Positions 28,821 to 37,789 of a stretch of DNA of 64,000 nucleotides are shown piece by piece. Source of the stretch: Pseudomonadota bacterium. GTDB lineage: Bacteria > Pseudomonadota > Alphaproteobacteria > Rhizobiales > MH13. Made by a program: the position numbers and the translations under genes. The stretch's first letter is position 1, and each line of letters begins with the position of its first letter. The DNA is taken from contig JBCCPK010000009.1 in assembly GCA_039024915.1 (NCBI GenBank), positions 44,891 to 108,890 on the forward strand, read 5' to 3'. Below the pieces are notes generated by a model, which worked only from the letters and a program-made list of their open reading frames with translations, searched no databases and was not told the origin of the DNA.

Positions 28821-29807
28821 ATGAATGTCCATACCCCTGTTGGCTCAACATCCACCGACATGCCCACGGCTAGCACGCCTAACGGCCCACTTTTTGAATT
28901 GGACCTGCTGCGCAGCTTGGTTGCGATCGCCGAAACCGGGAACTTCTCGGCGGCGTCCGAGCGGCTGGGACGAACACCGTCAGCGGTTTCGATGCAGGTC
29001 AAGAAGATGGAGCAGCTCGTCGAGCGTCCATTGTTCGTGCGCGATAGCCGGTCCGTATCGTTGACGCGCGATGGCGAAGCATTGCTGCAACACGCGCGGC
29101 GATTGCTCAGCCTCAACGGTGAGATGATGGCGCGCTTTATCCGTCCTGATCTGGTGGGCGAGGTGCATCTCGGTGCACCGGATGATGTTGCCGAGCGGTT
29201 CTTGCCGATCATGCTCAGGCAGTTCGCGGATTTGTATCCAGGCGTCCTTCTTAACGTCGTGGTCGACGAGACGGCTCGCTTGATAGAGGCCGTGGACCGA
29301 GGGGACCTAGACCTGGCGACAGTGACCTGTGAAGCGGGTTTCAAGACCGAGGACAGGGCAGAAATTGTGTTCCGCGAGCCGATGGTCTGGGCGTGTTTGG
29401 CTGGCGGAATTGCACATGAGAACAAGCCGTTACGGATTTCCATGTGGGAAGATGGCTGCATGTGGCGGCAGGCGGCTCTCACGGCGCTCGAGCGGCATGC
29501 GTGCAGCTACCAGATCGCCATTCAGAGTGCGAACATATCCGGACACCGGGCAGCCATTCTGGCAGATGTTGCCGTCGCTCCGCTGGCTCTCAGCCATATT
29601 GGCGGCCGTATCGCGCGTGTGCCGGACGCTGTCGGCCTTCCCCCTTTGCCGGCCTCGGCTCTGGGGATGATCGCGCGGGAGCAGCGCACCGCACCGGTCG
29701 AAGCGGCGATGGACCTCATTCGCACATCGTTCGCCCAGCACCCCTCGAACACCAGCGCTGGTGATCGAGGAACCCAAACAAACGTGGCCGCCGAAGGGTC
29801 TGCGTGA
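28821..29807 (+). CDS. LysR-family regulator, LsrB/VtlR-like
   Basis: 328 residues. The winged helix begins at about residue 31: LDLLRSLVAIAETGNFSAAS, then RTPSAVSMQVKKMEQLV. The sequence that follows (LTRDGEALLQHARRLL, LGAPDDVAERFLPIML) is the pattern of Agrobacterium LsrB and Brucella VtlR as I recall it. Regulators of this group activate DUF1127 genes and small RNAs. Here a DUF1127 gene lies divergently, which supports the assignment. The last 25 residues are a variable tail. The stop overlaps the next gene by one to four bases, depending on the start chosen. Confidence 0.88.
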   Translation: MNVHTPVGSTSTDMPTASTPNGPLFELDLLRSLVAIAETGNFSAASERLGRTPSAVSMQVKKMEQLVERPLFVRDSRSVSLTRDGEALLQHARRLLSLNGEMMARFIRPDLVGEVHLGAPDDVAERFLPIMLRQFADLYPGVLLNVVVDETARLIEAVDRGDLDLATVTCEAGFKTEDRAEIVFREPMVWACLAGGIAHENKPLRISMWEDGCMWRQAALTALERHACSYQIAIQSANISGHRAAILADVAVAPLALSHIGGRIARVPDAVGLPPLPASALGMIAREQRTAPVEAAMDLIRTSFAQHPSNTSAGDRGTQTNVAAEGSA

Positions 29808-30466
29808 TGAGCGTTTCGAGGGCATCGCAGGAAACAGACCCGCACACCATCGCATCGCTCGAAGAGCTCAACGCCCTGTACGGCGTGCCGGTCACGGCAT
29901 CGGTGGTCAAGGTCTTGCATCGCATTACCCCTGCCTATGCGACGCTGATCGCGGCATCGCCCTTTTGCGCTTTGGCAACCTGCGGACCCGAGGGGCTGGA
30001 CTGCTCACCACGCGGCGATGCACCCCGCGAAGGTATGCACGGTACAGTTCATATCGAAAACGAAACGACTATCCTCATGCCCGATCGCCGCGGCAACAAC
30101 CGCATCGATTCACTGCGCAACATCGTTCGTGATCCCCGCGTTGCGTTGCTGTTTCTTATTCCCGGCAGTGGAACAACGGTTCGCGTCAATGGTCGCGCGT
30201 CCCTGACGATCGAGCCGTCCTTGCTGCGGCGGTTTGAAGTTGACGGAAAAGCGCCGCGCTGCGTCATTCGGATTGCAGTTGGTGAACTTTACTTCCAATG
30301 CGCCCGAGCCGTCGTGCGTGCAGGAATCTGGCAGACTGAAAAGTGGCCTAATTTCAACGTTTTGCCGACGCCAGGTACATTGCTGGCGGAAGCGAGCGAA
30401 GGCAGAGAAGGTGGTCGGGCCTACGACGAAGCCTGGCCGAAACGCGCCGCCGAAAGCATGTGGTGA
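29807..30466 (+). CDS. PPOX/FMN-binding split-barrel protein
   Basis: 219 residues. A pyridoxamine 5'-phosphate oxidase-like fold: ASPFCALATCGPEGLDCSPRGD, then LLMPDRRGNNRIDSLRNI-type block (TILMPDRRGNNRIDSL) and VALLFLIPGSGTTVRVNG. This pattern is that of the MSMEG_1061-type flavin-binding family. ATG at 29807 overlaps the lysR stop; a GTG three bases upstream is an alternative. The substrate is unknown, but co-transcription with lysR is likely. Confidence 0.88.
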   Translation: MSVSRASQETDPHTIASLEELNALYGVPVTASVVKVLHRITPAYATLIAASPFCALATCGPEGLDCSPRGDAPREGMHGTVHIENETTILMPDRRGNNRIDSLRNIVRDPRVALLFLIPGSGTTVRVNGRASLTIEPSLLRRFEVDGKAPRCVIRIAVGELYFQCARAVVRAGIWQTEKWPNFNVLPTPGTLLAEASEGREGGRAYDEAWPKRAAESMW

Positions 30467-30632
30467 GACGGCTGTACCCTTCCCGATGCCAGCGCTTGAC
30501 CGTGGATAAAATGGGACTTTGTCTCCGCTGACGCACCATCACACCGTGCTAGTCTCAAACGAATCGGCAACTCGCCTGCGGAGCTGATCTGCAGGCCGCC
30601 TTCGGGTACTCAATGGAGAAATTCGGCGCAAC

Positions 30633-31775
30633 ATGTTGAAAAGGCCTGTTATTCAAGGCGTTCAAAGGATGTTTCGGCGACTGCGGCGGCCGCGCGAGAT
30701 TAGGCGGAGGTTTGTCGCGACAAACCCCCTTTTTGTCGCGACAACGGCCGTTTTTGTCGCGACAACATTCGCTGCCGTACCCCCAGATGGCCAGGCGCGG
30801 GATGCCCATCTCCAATCGTTGCACTCGGCACGTTTACCATCGCCCACACCATACTTGCCACCGATCGATCTCGCTCAAGCGTCGGGTGTGGAGGTTCCCA
30901 ACCCGATCGTCCGCCCGCCGCTCGAAACCCAACCGGTCAACCCGCCTGAACATGCATCTGATCTCGGAGCAGTCCGCCCCGACGCAGTCGCCCGGCAGCT
31001 TTTTGGGGGTGCGCCGACACCTGCTCCCTTGGAGACGCGGTCTATAGGCAGTTACGCGCGCGGGTGTCTGGCCGGTGCGGTTCCACTGGCGGTCGATGGT
31101 CCCGCATGGCAGGCGATGCGGCTGTCCCGCAATCGCAACTGGGGGCACCCGGCTTTGATTGATTATCTGCAGGCCCTCGCGAACGCGGGTCGCGCACATG
31201 ATGGCTGGAACGGCCTGCTGGTTGGCGATTTGAGCCAACCAAGGGGAGGCCCGATGCTCACCGGGCATCGCTCGCATCAGATCGGCCTTGATGCGGACAT
31301 ATGGCTGACCCCAATGCCGGAGCGTACGTTGACCCGGCAGGAGCGCGAAGACATCTCAGCGATCTCCATGCTCAGAGATGGCACCCGGACCATTGACCCC
31401 AGCCGGTGGTCGGATGCGCACGCACGCATCATCCGCCGAGCGGCGCTGGATGATCGCGTGGCGCGCATCTTTGTACACCCCGCCATCAAGAGCCAGCTGT
31501 GTGACTGGGCGAGCGGTGACCGCACCTGGTTGCGCCGGATCCGCCCATGGTATGGCCACCACTATCATTTTCACATTCGGCTCAGCTGCCCGCCCGGCAT
31601 GGCCGGATGCGAAAACCAAGACCCGCCGCCAGCTGGCGATGGATGCGGCGATGAGCTGGCTTGGTGGCTTGGCCCAGAGCCTTGGGCGCCGAGCGACACG
31701 CCCGCTCGACCCCGGCGTGAGACAACGCTTGCGGACTTACCAGCGGCTTGTTCGCGGGTCATTATAGCAAATTAA
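30633..31775 (+). CDS. mepA: Penicillin-insensitive murein DD-endopeptidase
   Basis: 380 residues. MepA (peptidase M74, LAS fold) hydrolyses D-Ala-meso-DAP crosslinks in the periplasm. Zinc ligands are in GHRSHQIGLDADIWL (His, Asp) and in YGHHYHFHIRLSCP (His). Cysteine pairs near the C-terminus fit disulfides. The N-terminus is Arg-rich, followed by a mildly hydrophobic stretch with three FVAT repeats that would serve as signal peptide. These repeats are encoded by three 21-bp units with perfect DNA palindromes (separate entry). The start could be later, but no better ATG exists before the repeats. An AT-rich region follows the stop. Confidence 0.9.
   Translation: MLKRPVIQGVQRMFRRLRRPREIRRRFVATNPLFVATTAVFVATTFAAVPPDGQARDAHLQSLHSARLPSPTPYLPPIDLAQASGVEVPNPIVRPPLETQPVNPPEHASDLGAVRPDAVARQLFGGAPTPAPLETRSIGSYARGCLAGAVPLAVDGPAWQAMRLSRNRNWGHPALIDYLQALANAGRAHDGWNGLLVGDLSQPRGGPMLTGHRSHQIGLDADIWLTPMPERTLTRQEREDISAISMLRDGTRTIDPSRWSDAHARIIRRAALDDRVARIFVHPAIKSQLCDWASGDRTWLRRIRPWYGHHYHFHIRLSCPPGMAGCENQDPPPAGDGCGDELAWWLGPEPWAPSDTPARPRRETTLADLPAACSRVIIAN
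30711..30773 (+). repeat. Three 21-bp units each containing a perfect 12-bp palindrome
   Basis: TTGTCGCGACAA occurs at 30712-30723, 30733-30744 and 30754-30765, exactly 21 bases apart. The constant part of each unit is TTTGTCGCGACAA (13 bases); the other eight bases differ. In the mepA frame this is seven codons per unit, read as FVAT plus three variable residues. The first copy extends to a 14-bp palindrome. I noticed no further copy elsewhere in the window, by eye. Confidence 0.9.
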
Positions 31776-32301
31776 TCAAAGTCAAGTTAAAATAATAAAA
31801 ACATACAAAAACAACGGGGTAACGGCGCACTTTTCGTGAACGATTAGCGCCCTTCTGTTCCAACGCGCTAACACGCCCGGAAGGTCAAATTTTAATAAGA
31901 AATCGATTAAACTAATAATCAGCTGGTGGCAGAACAGTGGGGCTGTTCGGCCGTTGCAGTTGACCGGTTCATGCGCCCGTTCTCAGCTGGCCATGTGCTG
32001 AAACCCAGCGCGCACCGGATGATGAACCGGATCTTTGGTACAGCATAAGCGATCATCAGGCCTTGGCGCGGTGGCACGCGGGGCAATTTGCAGGCGCGGC
32101 AGGTTGCGTGCGCGATATGGGCATTTCGAGATGACAAATGTTGCCGCGCGTCTCCGCACGCAGCCCCTCCGCACGCTCTGGCGCTGCCCTCGCGGCGACC
32201 GCCGTCACGCCCGCGAGTGCGCCAAGGTGAGGGCCGCGCACAAAACGCGCGCGGCCAGATGGTGTCAAACGTTACCTAGATTGGGCTGAAAATCGGCTGC
32301 G
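31776..32301. other. AT-rich intergenic region without recognised gene
   Basis: 526 bases between mepA and msrA, both of which end here. Two stretches (about 31760-31815 and 31880-31921) are strikingly A/T-rich (for example AAATTAATC and TTAAAATAATAAAAAC) in an otherwise GC-rich window. Leftward frames of about 60-72 codons at 31919-32174 show no known motif. Confidence 0.6.
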
Positions 32302-32982
32302 TCAGGCAGTGGCAGCTTCGCCGGAAACGCCGGTACCGATCGGGCAGGAAACGCCGGTCCCGCCAAGGCCGCAATAACCGGCTGGGTTCTTCGCCAGATA
32401 TTGTTGATGGTACGCTTCAGCGAAGTAGAACGGGCCCGCGTCTTTGATCTCGGTGGTGATCTGGCCCATATCGGCGCCGCTTAGCGCAAGCTGGTAGCTG
32501 TCGCGCGAAGCTTCGGCGATCTGCCTATCGGTTGCATCGTGAACATAGATCCCGGACCGATACTGGGTTCCGACATCATTGCCCTGCCGCATGCCCTGGG
32601 TCGGGTCATGCCCTTCCCAGAAGGCCTTGAGCACATTTTCGAGCGAGATCACCTGCGGGTCATAGACGACGCGCACGACCTCGTTGTGCCCGGTACGACC
32701 GCTGCAAACTTCCTCATAAGTTGGGTTCGGGGTCATGCCCGCAGCGTAGCCGACCGCCGTCACATGGACCCCGTCAAGGTTCCAGAATGCGCGCTCGGCT
32801 CCCCAGAAGCAGCCCAGGCCCAAGTCGATCACCTTATGGCCATCGGGGTAGGGTGGCTTGAGCGGATTGCCGTTCACAAAGTGGGTTTTGGCGGTCTCGA
32901 TGGCGTCGTCCCGTCCGGGAAGGACATCGGACTGGTCCGGCATCGACACTTTCTTGGATAGGCCGGCAAAAAGGTTCAGCAT
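32302..32982 (-). CDS. msrA: Peptide methionine-(S)-S-oxide reductase
   Basis: 226 residues. MsrA repairs methionine-S-sulfoxide. The catalytic Cys is in [14 protein letters not shown]; the family blocks [29 protein letters not shown] and [12 protein letters not shown] follow, and resolving-type cysteines lie near the C-terminus ([14 protein letters not shown]). The ATG at 32982 has GGAGG eight bases upstream; the longer frame to 33222 is not supported. The C-terminus ends in a Gly/Ser/Ala tail. Confidence 0.96.
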   Translation of the reverse strand: MLNLFAGLSKKVSMPDQSDVLPGRDDAIETAKTHFVNGNPLKPPYPDGHKVIDLGLGCFWGAERAFWNLDGVHVTAVGYAAGMTPNPTYEEVCSGRTGHNEVVRVVYDPQVISLENVLKAFWEGHDPTQGMRQGNDVGTQYRSGIYVHDATDRQIAEASRDSYQLALSGADMGQITTEIKDAGPFYFAEAYHQQYLAKNPAGYCGLGGTGVSCPIGTGVSGEAATA

Positions 32983-33262
32983 GGTGAGGGCCTCCAACTG
33001 TCTGGTGGTCGCTCCATAAGGTTTGGAGCGTGGTGACGCCAAGATGGGGACGATCAGCAGCGCGGTCAACGGCTCGTCTTCGTCGCACCTCGCCGCCTTA
33101 GGCGTGTTCTGCCTTGTACATTCTATTCGGGCATTGGGCGCGAGCGTGCCGGTAGGAGGTTCTCGGTCCCAGTTTTGCGGGAATGGCCCGCTCGCCTGCT
33201 TAACTCGGAGCCGGCCGTTCATTGCGCGTTACCAGCGTTTGCACATTAGGGGAGGCCAAACC
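32983..33262. other. msrA upstream region with a hairpin
   Basis: About 280 bases with no convincing gene. CGCTCCA (33010-33016) and TGGAGCG (33024-33030) form a perfect seven-base stem with a seven-base loop within the likely msrA leader. Its role is unknown; it may be an operator or leader structure. Confidence 0.4.
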
Positions 33263-33322
33263 ATGGACATCATGTTCGGTTTTGAACGAGAGTACGACGG
33301 AGCCTTTTTGATCCGCTTCTGA
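33263..33322 (+). CDS. Possible 19-codon ORF with a strong ribosome binding site
   Basis: ATG preceded at seven bases by AGGGGAGG (33248-33255), one of the best Shine-Dalgarno matches seen here. It reads MDIMFGFEREYDGAFLIRF then stop, 52 bases before the secreted-protein gene that follows. It could be a leader peptide or a genuine microprotein; no family is recognisable. Confidence 0.35.
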   Translation: MDIMFGFEREYDGAFLIRF

Positions 33323-33374
33323 GCTGGATGGCGCGTCGCAAGGCCCGGAAAACACGTCCAACAAGGATTTTCTT

Positions 33375-34994
33375 ATGCCAGCGCCCGAATTTTTAGCGCC
33401 CCTCCTACCGTTCGCTCAAACCTCAAACAGACTGCGCCGCCGCCTGCCGGTCGCTTGTACCGCTGTGCTTTTGGCCGCGCCGCTGCTGGTGCCGAGCGCA
33501 CTGCTGGCGCAGGAAAGCGATGTTGCAGGTTTCGCGATGCCGCCAAGCGAAGATGGCGCACGCCAACTTGAAGCGGCGCTTACCGATGCCTTTGGACGCC
33601 TGTTGTCCGACATGGCAAACGAGGACATCGACGCCGAACTGCGGTTTGATGGAGAGCCCGTGGCAACGCCAGACGGTGACGCCTACGCATTGGCGATCCC
33701 TAAGACGATTCTCGAGTTCGGCGGCGATTTCGTTGGCGAACTACCACCATTTGATGCCGACGTCAGACCCCTTGATGATGGCTGGCTGGACATCGCCTGG
33801 ACCTTGCAGAGCCCGGCAACTGCATTCGATCCGCGCGGAGACGGGCGTGCAACGCTTTCGTTTGAGCCAACGGACAGTCGCGTTGTTTACGCGCCTCAAT
33901 ACGGCGTTCTCATGGATGGCGATGTGTCGCTTGAAGCGCTTGAGTTGGGAATCGAAAGTGATGGCGAGGCGGTCGACGCTACCCTTGCGAGCGTAGCAGT
34001 GCTGGCATCCACGCAAGCCGACCCCGCCATGGACGACCTGTACGATTCTCAAGGGTCGATCGTCATTCAGGATTTGCTCGTCACTGGCATGGAAGATGCG
34101 GTGCGCGTTGCGCTTGAAGGCATCGATTTTGAAGCCGCAACAACCGCCCAGCGGTTTGATCTTTTTGCGCTTTTGAACGAGCAGACCCGCGACATTGATC
34201 CCGACGATACAGAAGCGATGCTTGAAGCCTTCGCCGCGGTCCTCGCTGACCACGCGGCGGACAAATGGCTTGGATCGTTCGCCATGCGCTTTGGTATGTC
34301 CGGACTTGATATCGACACGCCTGATCTGGTGGCTGCTGTGGACGGGGTCGAATTTGAACTGTCCGCGGGCGGTCTCGACGGTGACGCGTCATCGATCGGC
34401 ATTGCCGCAGCCGCAGCCGGTATAGCGTCGCCGCAAATTCCGCCGCCTTTTGTCGAGGTCGCGCCGACCGCTTTTTCTGTCGCGCTGGCGGGCGAGAATC
34501 TGCCGTTCGAAGCGCTTCTGGACCGGGTCTACGCTCAGGTCGATCTTGGCGAAGCCGAAATGGGTCCGAAAGGGCGGCGCATGGGCACCGGCTTCGATCT
34601 TGAAGCTCTCGAAGATCTCAATCCGATGGAGATGCTCGGGATCGTTCTGCAGTCAGATGCGGTGCTCGTTCTGGAGGGGCTGAATATTGATGCGCCGATC
34701 GGGCATATTGATGCAACGGGCACCGTTGAACCGGCGCCCGCCTCACCGTTTCAGGCGGTGGCCGATATCGATATTGCCATCGCCGGTCTCCCCGAGATCA
34801 TCGCGTTTGCGCAGAGCATGGGCGGCGATGCGGCGGAAGTTGCTGCGGTCGCCAGCCTGTTCAGTGCGATGGGTCAGGACGAAACGGACGAAGACGGCAC
34901 CCCGGTAAAAGCGTTCAATCTGGTTGTCACTGAAGCGGGCCAGGTTTTGCTGAACGGCAACGATATGAGCGCCATGATGGGGATGTTCCAATAG
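33375..34994 (+). CDS. Secreted protein of unknown function (DUF2125/DUF945-like layout)
   Basis: 539 residues. A signal peptide is evident (LPVACTAVLLAAPLLVPSALLA, cleavage before QE). The mature part is acidic, rich in Asp, Ala and Leu, with alternating strands (LDGDVSLEAL-type repeats such as IVIQDLLVTGMEDAVRVALEGI) resembling the long beta-sheet periplasmic proteins DUF2125 and DUF945; this similarity is of layout only. No catalytic motif or transmembrane helix after the signal. AAGGA lies about eight bases upstream of the ATG. The function is unknown. Confidence 0.8.
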   Translation: MPAPEFLAPLLPFAQTSNRLRRRLPVACTAVLLAAPLLVPSALLAQESDVAGFAMPPSEDGARQLEAALTDAFGRLLSDMANEDIDAELRFDGEPVATPDGDAYALAIPKTILEFGGDFVGELPPFDADVRPLDDGWLDIAWTLQSPATAFDPRGDGRATLSFEPTDSRVVYAPQYGVLMDGDVSLEALELGIESDGEAVDATLASVAVLASTQADPAMDDLYDSQGSIVIQDLLVTGMEDAVRVALEGIDFEAATTAQRFDLFALLNEQTRDIDPDDTEAMLEAFAAVLADHAADKWLGSFAMRFGMSGLDIDTPDLVAAVDGVEFELSAGGLDGDASSIGIAAAAAGIASPQIPPPFVEVAPTAFSVALAGENLPFEALLDRVYAQVDLGEAEMGPKGRRMGTGFDLEALEDLNPMEMLGIVLQSDAVLVLEGLNIDAPIGHIDATGTVEPAPASPFQAVADIDIAIAGLPEIIAFAQSMGGDAAEVAAVASLFSAMGQDETDEDGTPVKAFNLVVTEAGQVLLNGNDMSAMMGMFQ

Positions 34995-35047
34995 GCCCGA
35001 CCAGACGCAAGCGCTCCCGTCGAGGCCATTGGTTCAAGCGCTAGGGC

Positions 35048-35392
35048 TCAGCCGGCGGTTTCGACCGCTGCGGGGTCCTGCTTCTCGCGTGGCCGGCGGG
35101 CAAGGGTGGCAAGCACAAGGCCCAGGCCACCGAACACGCCCCAGTCCCAAAGCCGCAAAATCGACTGGATAACCGGATCCCAAAGGAACGGTGAAACGAA
35201 GCGCTGGATGATCGCCTGGGCCAGGTTCAAGCCCTGCGGGATAATGTTGTACAGCAGCTCACCCAAGGGATCAGGTGTGAAGCCGGACAGTTCGGGCCAG
35301 TTCATTTGAGCGACATCATCGGCCAGAAGCACGAGCGCTACGGCAATAAGCACGAGCCCAAGAAGGCGAATGGGATAGCGAATAAGAAACAT
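35048..35392 (-). CDS. Small membrane protein of unknown function
   Basis: 114 residues. The N-terminal helix (IRLLGLVLIAVALVLLADDV) and a C-terminal helix (WDWGVFGGLGLVLATLARRP) flank an amphipathic loop with Trp and Pro; the tail is charged and cytoplasmic by the positive-inside rule. Similar short two-helix proteins next to kdsD or related genes occur in Rhizobiales as hypothetical proteins, to my recollection. It is convergent with the preceding secreted-protein gene and divergent from kdsD. Confidence 0.75.
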   Translation of the reverse strand: MFLIRYPIRLLGLVLIAVALVLLADDVAQMNWPELSGFTPDPLGELLYNIIPQGLNLAQAIIQRFVSPFLWDPVIQSILRLWDWGVFGGLGLVLATLARRPREKQDPAAVETAG

Positions 35393-35675
35393 AACTATTC
35401 CGTGTAAATCATTCTGTTTCCCTGAATATCTTACAAGGAATGAGTTTCATGTCCTGCAGCACCGTGTTTTGGCTGTCCAGCTGTTGCGTGTGCTGGGTCC
35501 GCCGCGTACAGCGCGATGGTTGTCGGTAAACATTGCTGCTGCGATCGTTGGCGTTGATCTATGGGTTGGCCGCGGTATACGCAAGAACCTCGCGCGCCAT
35601 AGCACGCGAAGGTGATGCGGCGTGAGCGAGCGCGGTCCGGCGCGTGATCGCCGAGAAATCCAGAGGTAACTTGGT

Positions 35676-36680
35676 TTGACAACCCACAAACGAGCGGCGT
35701 TCGCAGTTCAGACATTGCCTGATCAGGCGGCCTCCATCCTGGCCGCAGCGCGCGGCGTGCTCGAGACCGAGCAGGCAGGTTTGCAGGCACTGCAGAGCTC
35801 GCTGAACGGTCAGTTTGCAACGGCGGCCTCCCTGATCTTGCAGGTTCAGGGCCGCGTCATCCTATCTGGAATGGGCAAGTCCGGTCATATCGCCAACAAG
35901 ATCGCGGCAACCTTTGCGTCCACCGGCACGCCTTCCCAGTTCGTTCATCCCGCCGAAGCGAGCCATGGTGATCTTGGGATGATCACCTCGAGCGACGCTT
36001 GCATTCTGATTTCAAACTCCGGGGAGACGCGCGAGCTTGCAGACCTCGTGGCCTATACCCGGCGTTTTGATATCCCGATGATCGCCGTCACCAAAGATCC
36101 CGGCTCAACACTTGCGCGCCAAGCAGATATCGTCCTGCAGCTTCCCGATGTTGCCGAAGCGTGCACCATCGGAATGGCGCCCACGACCTCGACGACCTGC
36201 ACGCTGGCCTTGGGCGACGCCTTGGCCGTTGCGGTCATGAATGAGCGGGACTTTGATGCGACGAGCTTCTCGCATTTTCATCCAGGCGGACGGCTGGGCG
36301 CAGAGCTTATCCGGGTGTCCGCGCTCATGCAGGTCGGCCCCGGTCTGCCACGGATCGCCCCAGACGCACCCATGCAGCGTGTCCTCGATGAGATGACGGC
36401 GAAGGGTCTGGGCCTTGCGCTTATGGTTGATGATGACGATCACCTGAAGGGTGTCATCACCGATGGCGATCTGAGGCGCAATCTGGATGGTCTCATGGAG
36501 CGGCGCGCCACCGACATTGCCACCGTGCGGCCACAAACGATCCAGCCAGAAGCGCTCGCCGTGTCGGCTCTCAATGTCATGAACAGCAATCGCATCACAG
36601 CGCTGGCGGTGACCGACGAAGGTGGAACACTTCAGGGCGTCATCCACATGCACGCCTGTTTGCGGGCCGGCTTGGGATAA
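35676..36680 (+). CDS. kdsD: Arabinose-5-phosphate isomerase (KdsD/KpsF family)
   Basis: 334 residues. The enzyme interconverts ribulose-5-P and arabinose-5-P for Kdo synthesis of lipopolysaccharide. A SIS domain comes first (ILSGMGKSGHIANKIAATFASTG, HGDLGMITSSD, ISNSGETREL), then MAPTTSTTCTLALGDALA and FHPGGRLG, and two CBS domains (LVDDDDHLKGVITDGDLRR; ITALAVTDEGGTLQGVIH). The start is a TTG with AGAGG about nine bases upstream; no in-frame ATG precedes the SIS domain. The 3' end overlaps the convergent gene by 49 bases. Confidence 0.95.
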   Translation: MTTHKRAAFAVQTLPDQAASILAAARGVLETEQAGLQALQSSLNGQFATAASLILQVQGRVILSGMGKSGHIANKIAATFASTGTPSQFVHPAEASHGDLGMITSSDACILISNSGETRELADLVAYTRRFDIPMIAVTKDPGSTLARQADIVLQLPDVAEACTIGMAPTTSTTCTLALGDALAVAVMNERDFDATSFSHFHPGGRLGAELIRVSALMQVGPGLPRIAPDAPMQRVLDEMTAKGLGLALMVDDDDHLKGVITDGDLRRNLDGLMERRATDIATVRPQTIQPEALAVSALNVMNSNRITALAVTDEGGTLQGVIHMHACLRAGLG

Positions 36681-37582
36681 AGTGTCGGGTCGGTATCGAG
36701 CGCAGGCACCAGCATCTGATCCATGCGCCGCACCGTCGCAATGGCCCGCGCCGCAAACCGCTCATCGTCCGATGGGTTGGCGTGGGCCATGACCATCATG
36801 TTGACGCCACGGCTGCGCAAGCTGCTCAGAAGGCCGTGCAGGTCAACCGTGCCCTTGCCCAGATCAGCCCAGCCATCTTCGCGCAGATTATCGCCGGGCT
36901 TGGCCAGGTCACGCAGGTGGGCCGCGGTGATCCTCTCACCATGGCGGGCCATCCATTCCGTCAGTGGCTGTTCGGCAAGCGCCATCGCGCCAACATCAAT
37001 CTGCCAGGCCAGGTCGCGATCGGTGTCGAACAGGATCGACAGGCCCGACGCGCCCGCTTCAACCGGTGCAAGCTCGTCGGTTTGGTTGTGCCAGCCAACG
37101 GTCAGGCCCGCCGCGCGCAGCGCCTCGGCGTAGCGGCGCATACGGCTGCCAAGCAAGAACCAGTCGTCGGCGTCGCGCGGCGCCTTATCGCCAGTCGACG
37201 CGCCCACAAAGACTGTGTGAACCCCGAGCCGACGAGCCATCGCAGCCGTACGCCGCGGCGCGGCGCGCAGCTGGGTCTGGGTGATATGGCAGGTCGGCAT
37301 GGAAAGGCCCGCCGCCCCAAGTCCGACCTCCAGCCGAGCGATACTCGCCGCGTCTGACAACATGTCTGGCGTACCCTCGACGGACATGTAGCCCAAATCG
37401 CTGGCCATGCGCAGCGTCGTACGCAGCGGTCCGAAGCGACGCGAGGTGCCCAGATGATAGCTGTAGCCAGGGTGCGGGTCGGGCATGAGGTCAGGCGATC
37501 CCTTTGGACTGAGCGATGATTCGAACTGACCATAACCCGTCGCTGAACTTGACGCAGCGCCAATTTGGTTACCCACACTCAT
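36632..37582 (-). CDS. Sugar phosphate isomerase/epimerase (xylose isomerase-like TIM barrel)
   Basis: 316 residues. The AP endonuclease 2/xylose isomerase-like barrel is suggested by SYHLGTSRRFGPLRTTLRMASDLGYMSVEG at the start of the fold, metal-ligand positions in VGWHNQTDEL, AWQIDVGAMALA and AAHLRDLAK. ATG at 37582 has GGAAGG nine bases upstream; a second ATG at 37486 matches the usual family start and is possible. The last 49 bases are antisense to the end of kdsD. Function is unknown, perhaps an inositol or sugar isomerase. Confidence 0.85.
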   Translation of the reverse strand: MSVGNQIGAASSSATGYGQFESSLSPKGSPDLMPDPHPGYSYHLGTSRRFGPLRTTLRMASDLGYMSVEGTPDMLSDAASIARLEVGLGAAGLSMPTCHITQTQLRAAPRRTAAMARRLGVHTVFVGASTGDKAPRDADDWFLLGSRMRRYAEALRAAGLTVGWHNQTDELAPVEAGASGLSILFDTDRDLAWQIDVGAMALAEQPLTEWMARHGERITAAHLRDLAKPGDNLREDGWADLGKGTVDLHGLLSSLRSRGVNMMVMAHANPSDDERFAARAIATVRRMDQMLVPALDTDPTLYPKPARKQACMWMTP

Positions 37583-37789
37583 CCACAGGCGCCTTCCAAT
37601 CGCGGCACTGGGCCCCGGCTTTGAGCGACCATTGCCTGTCGGCGTCCAAACGGGCGCAGTACCGGTCCGCTTGTCTTTTGCTGTTCAGCGCCGTTTAGTT
37701 GGCAAATCGAAGCCGTCTACGCGGCTGACGATCATGGACTTTCTCCCCGTTGGGTCTGCTTGTCGGCCCGTGTTGCAGGGCCCGCGCGT

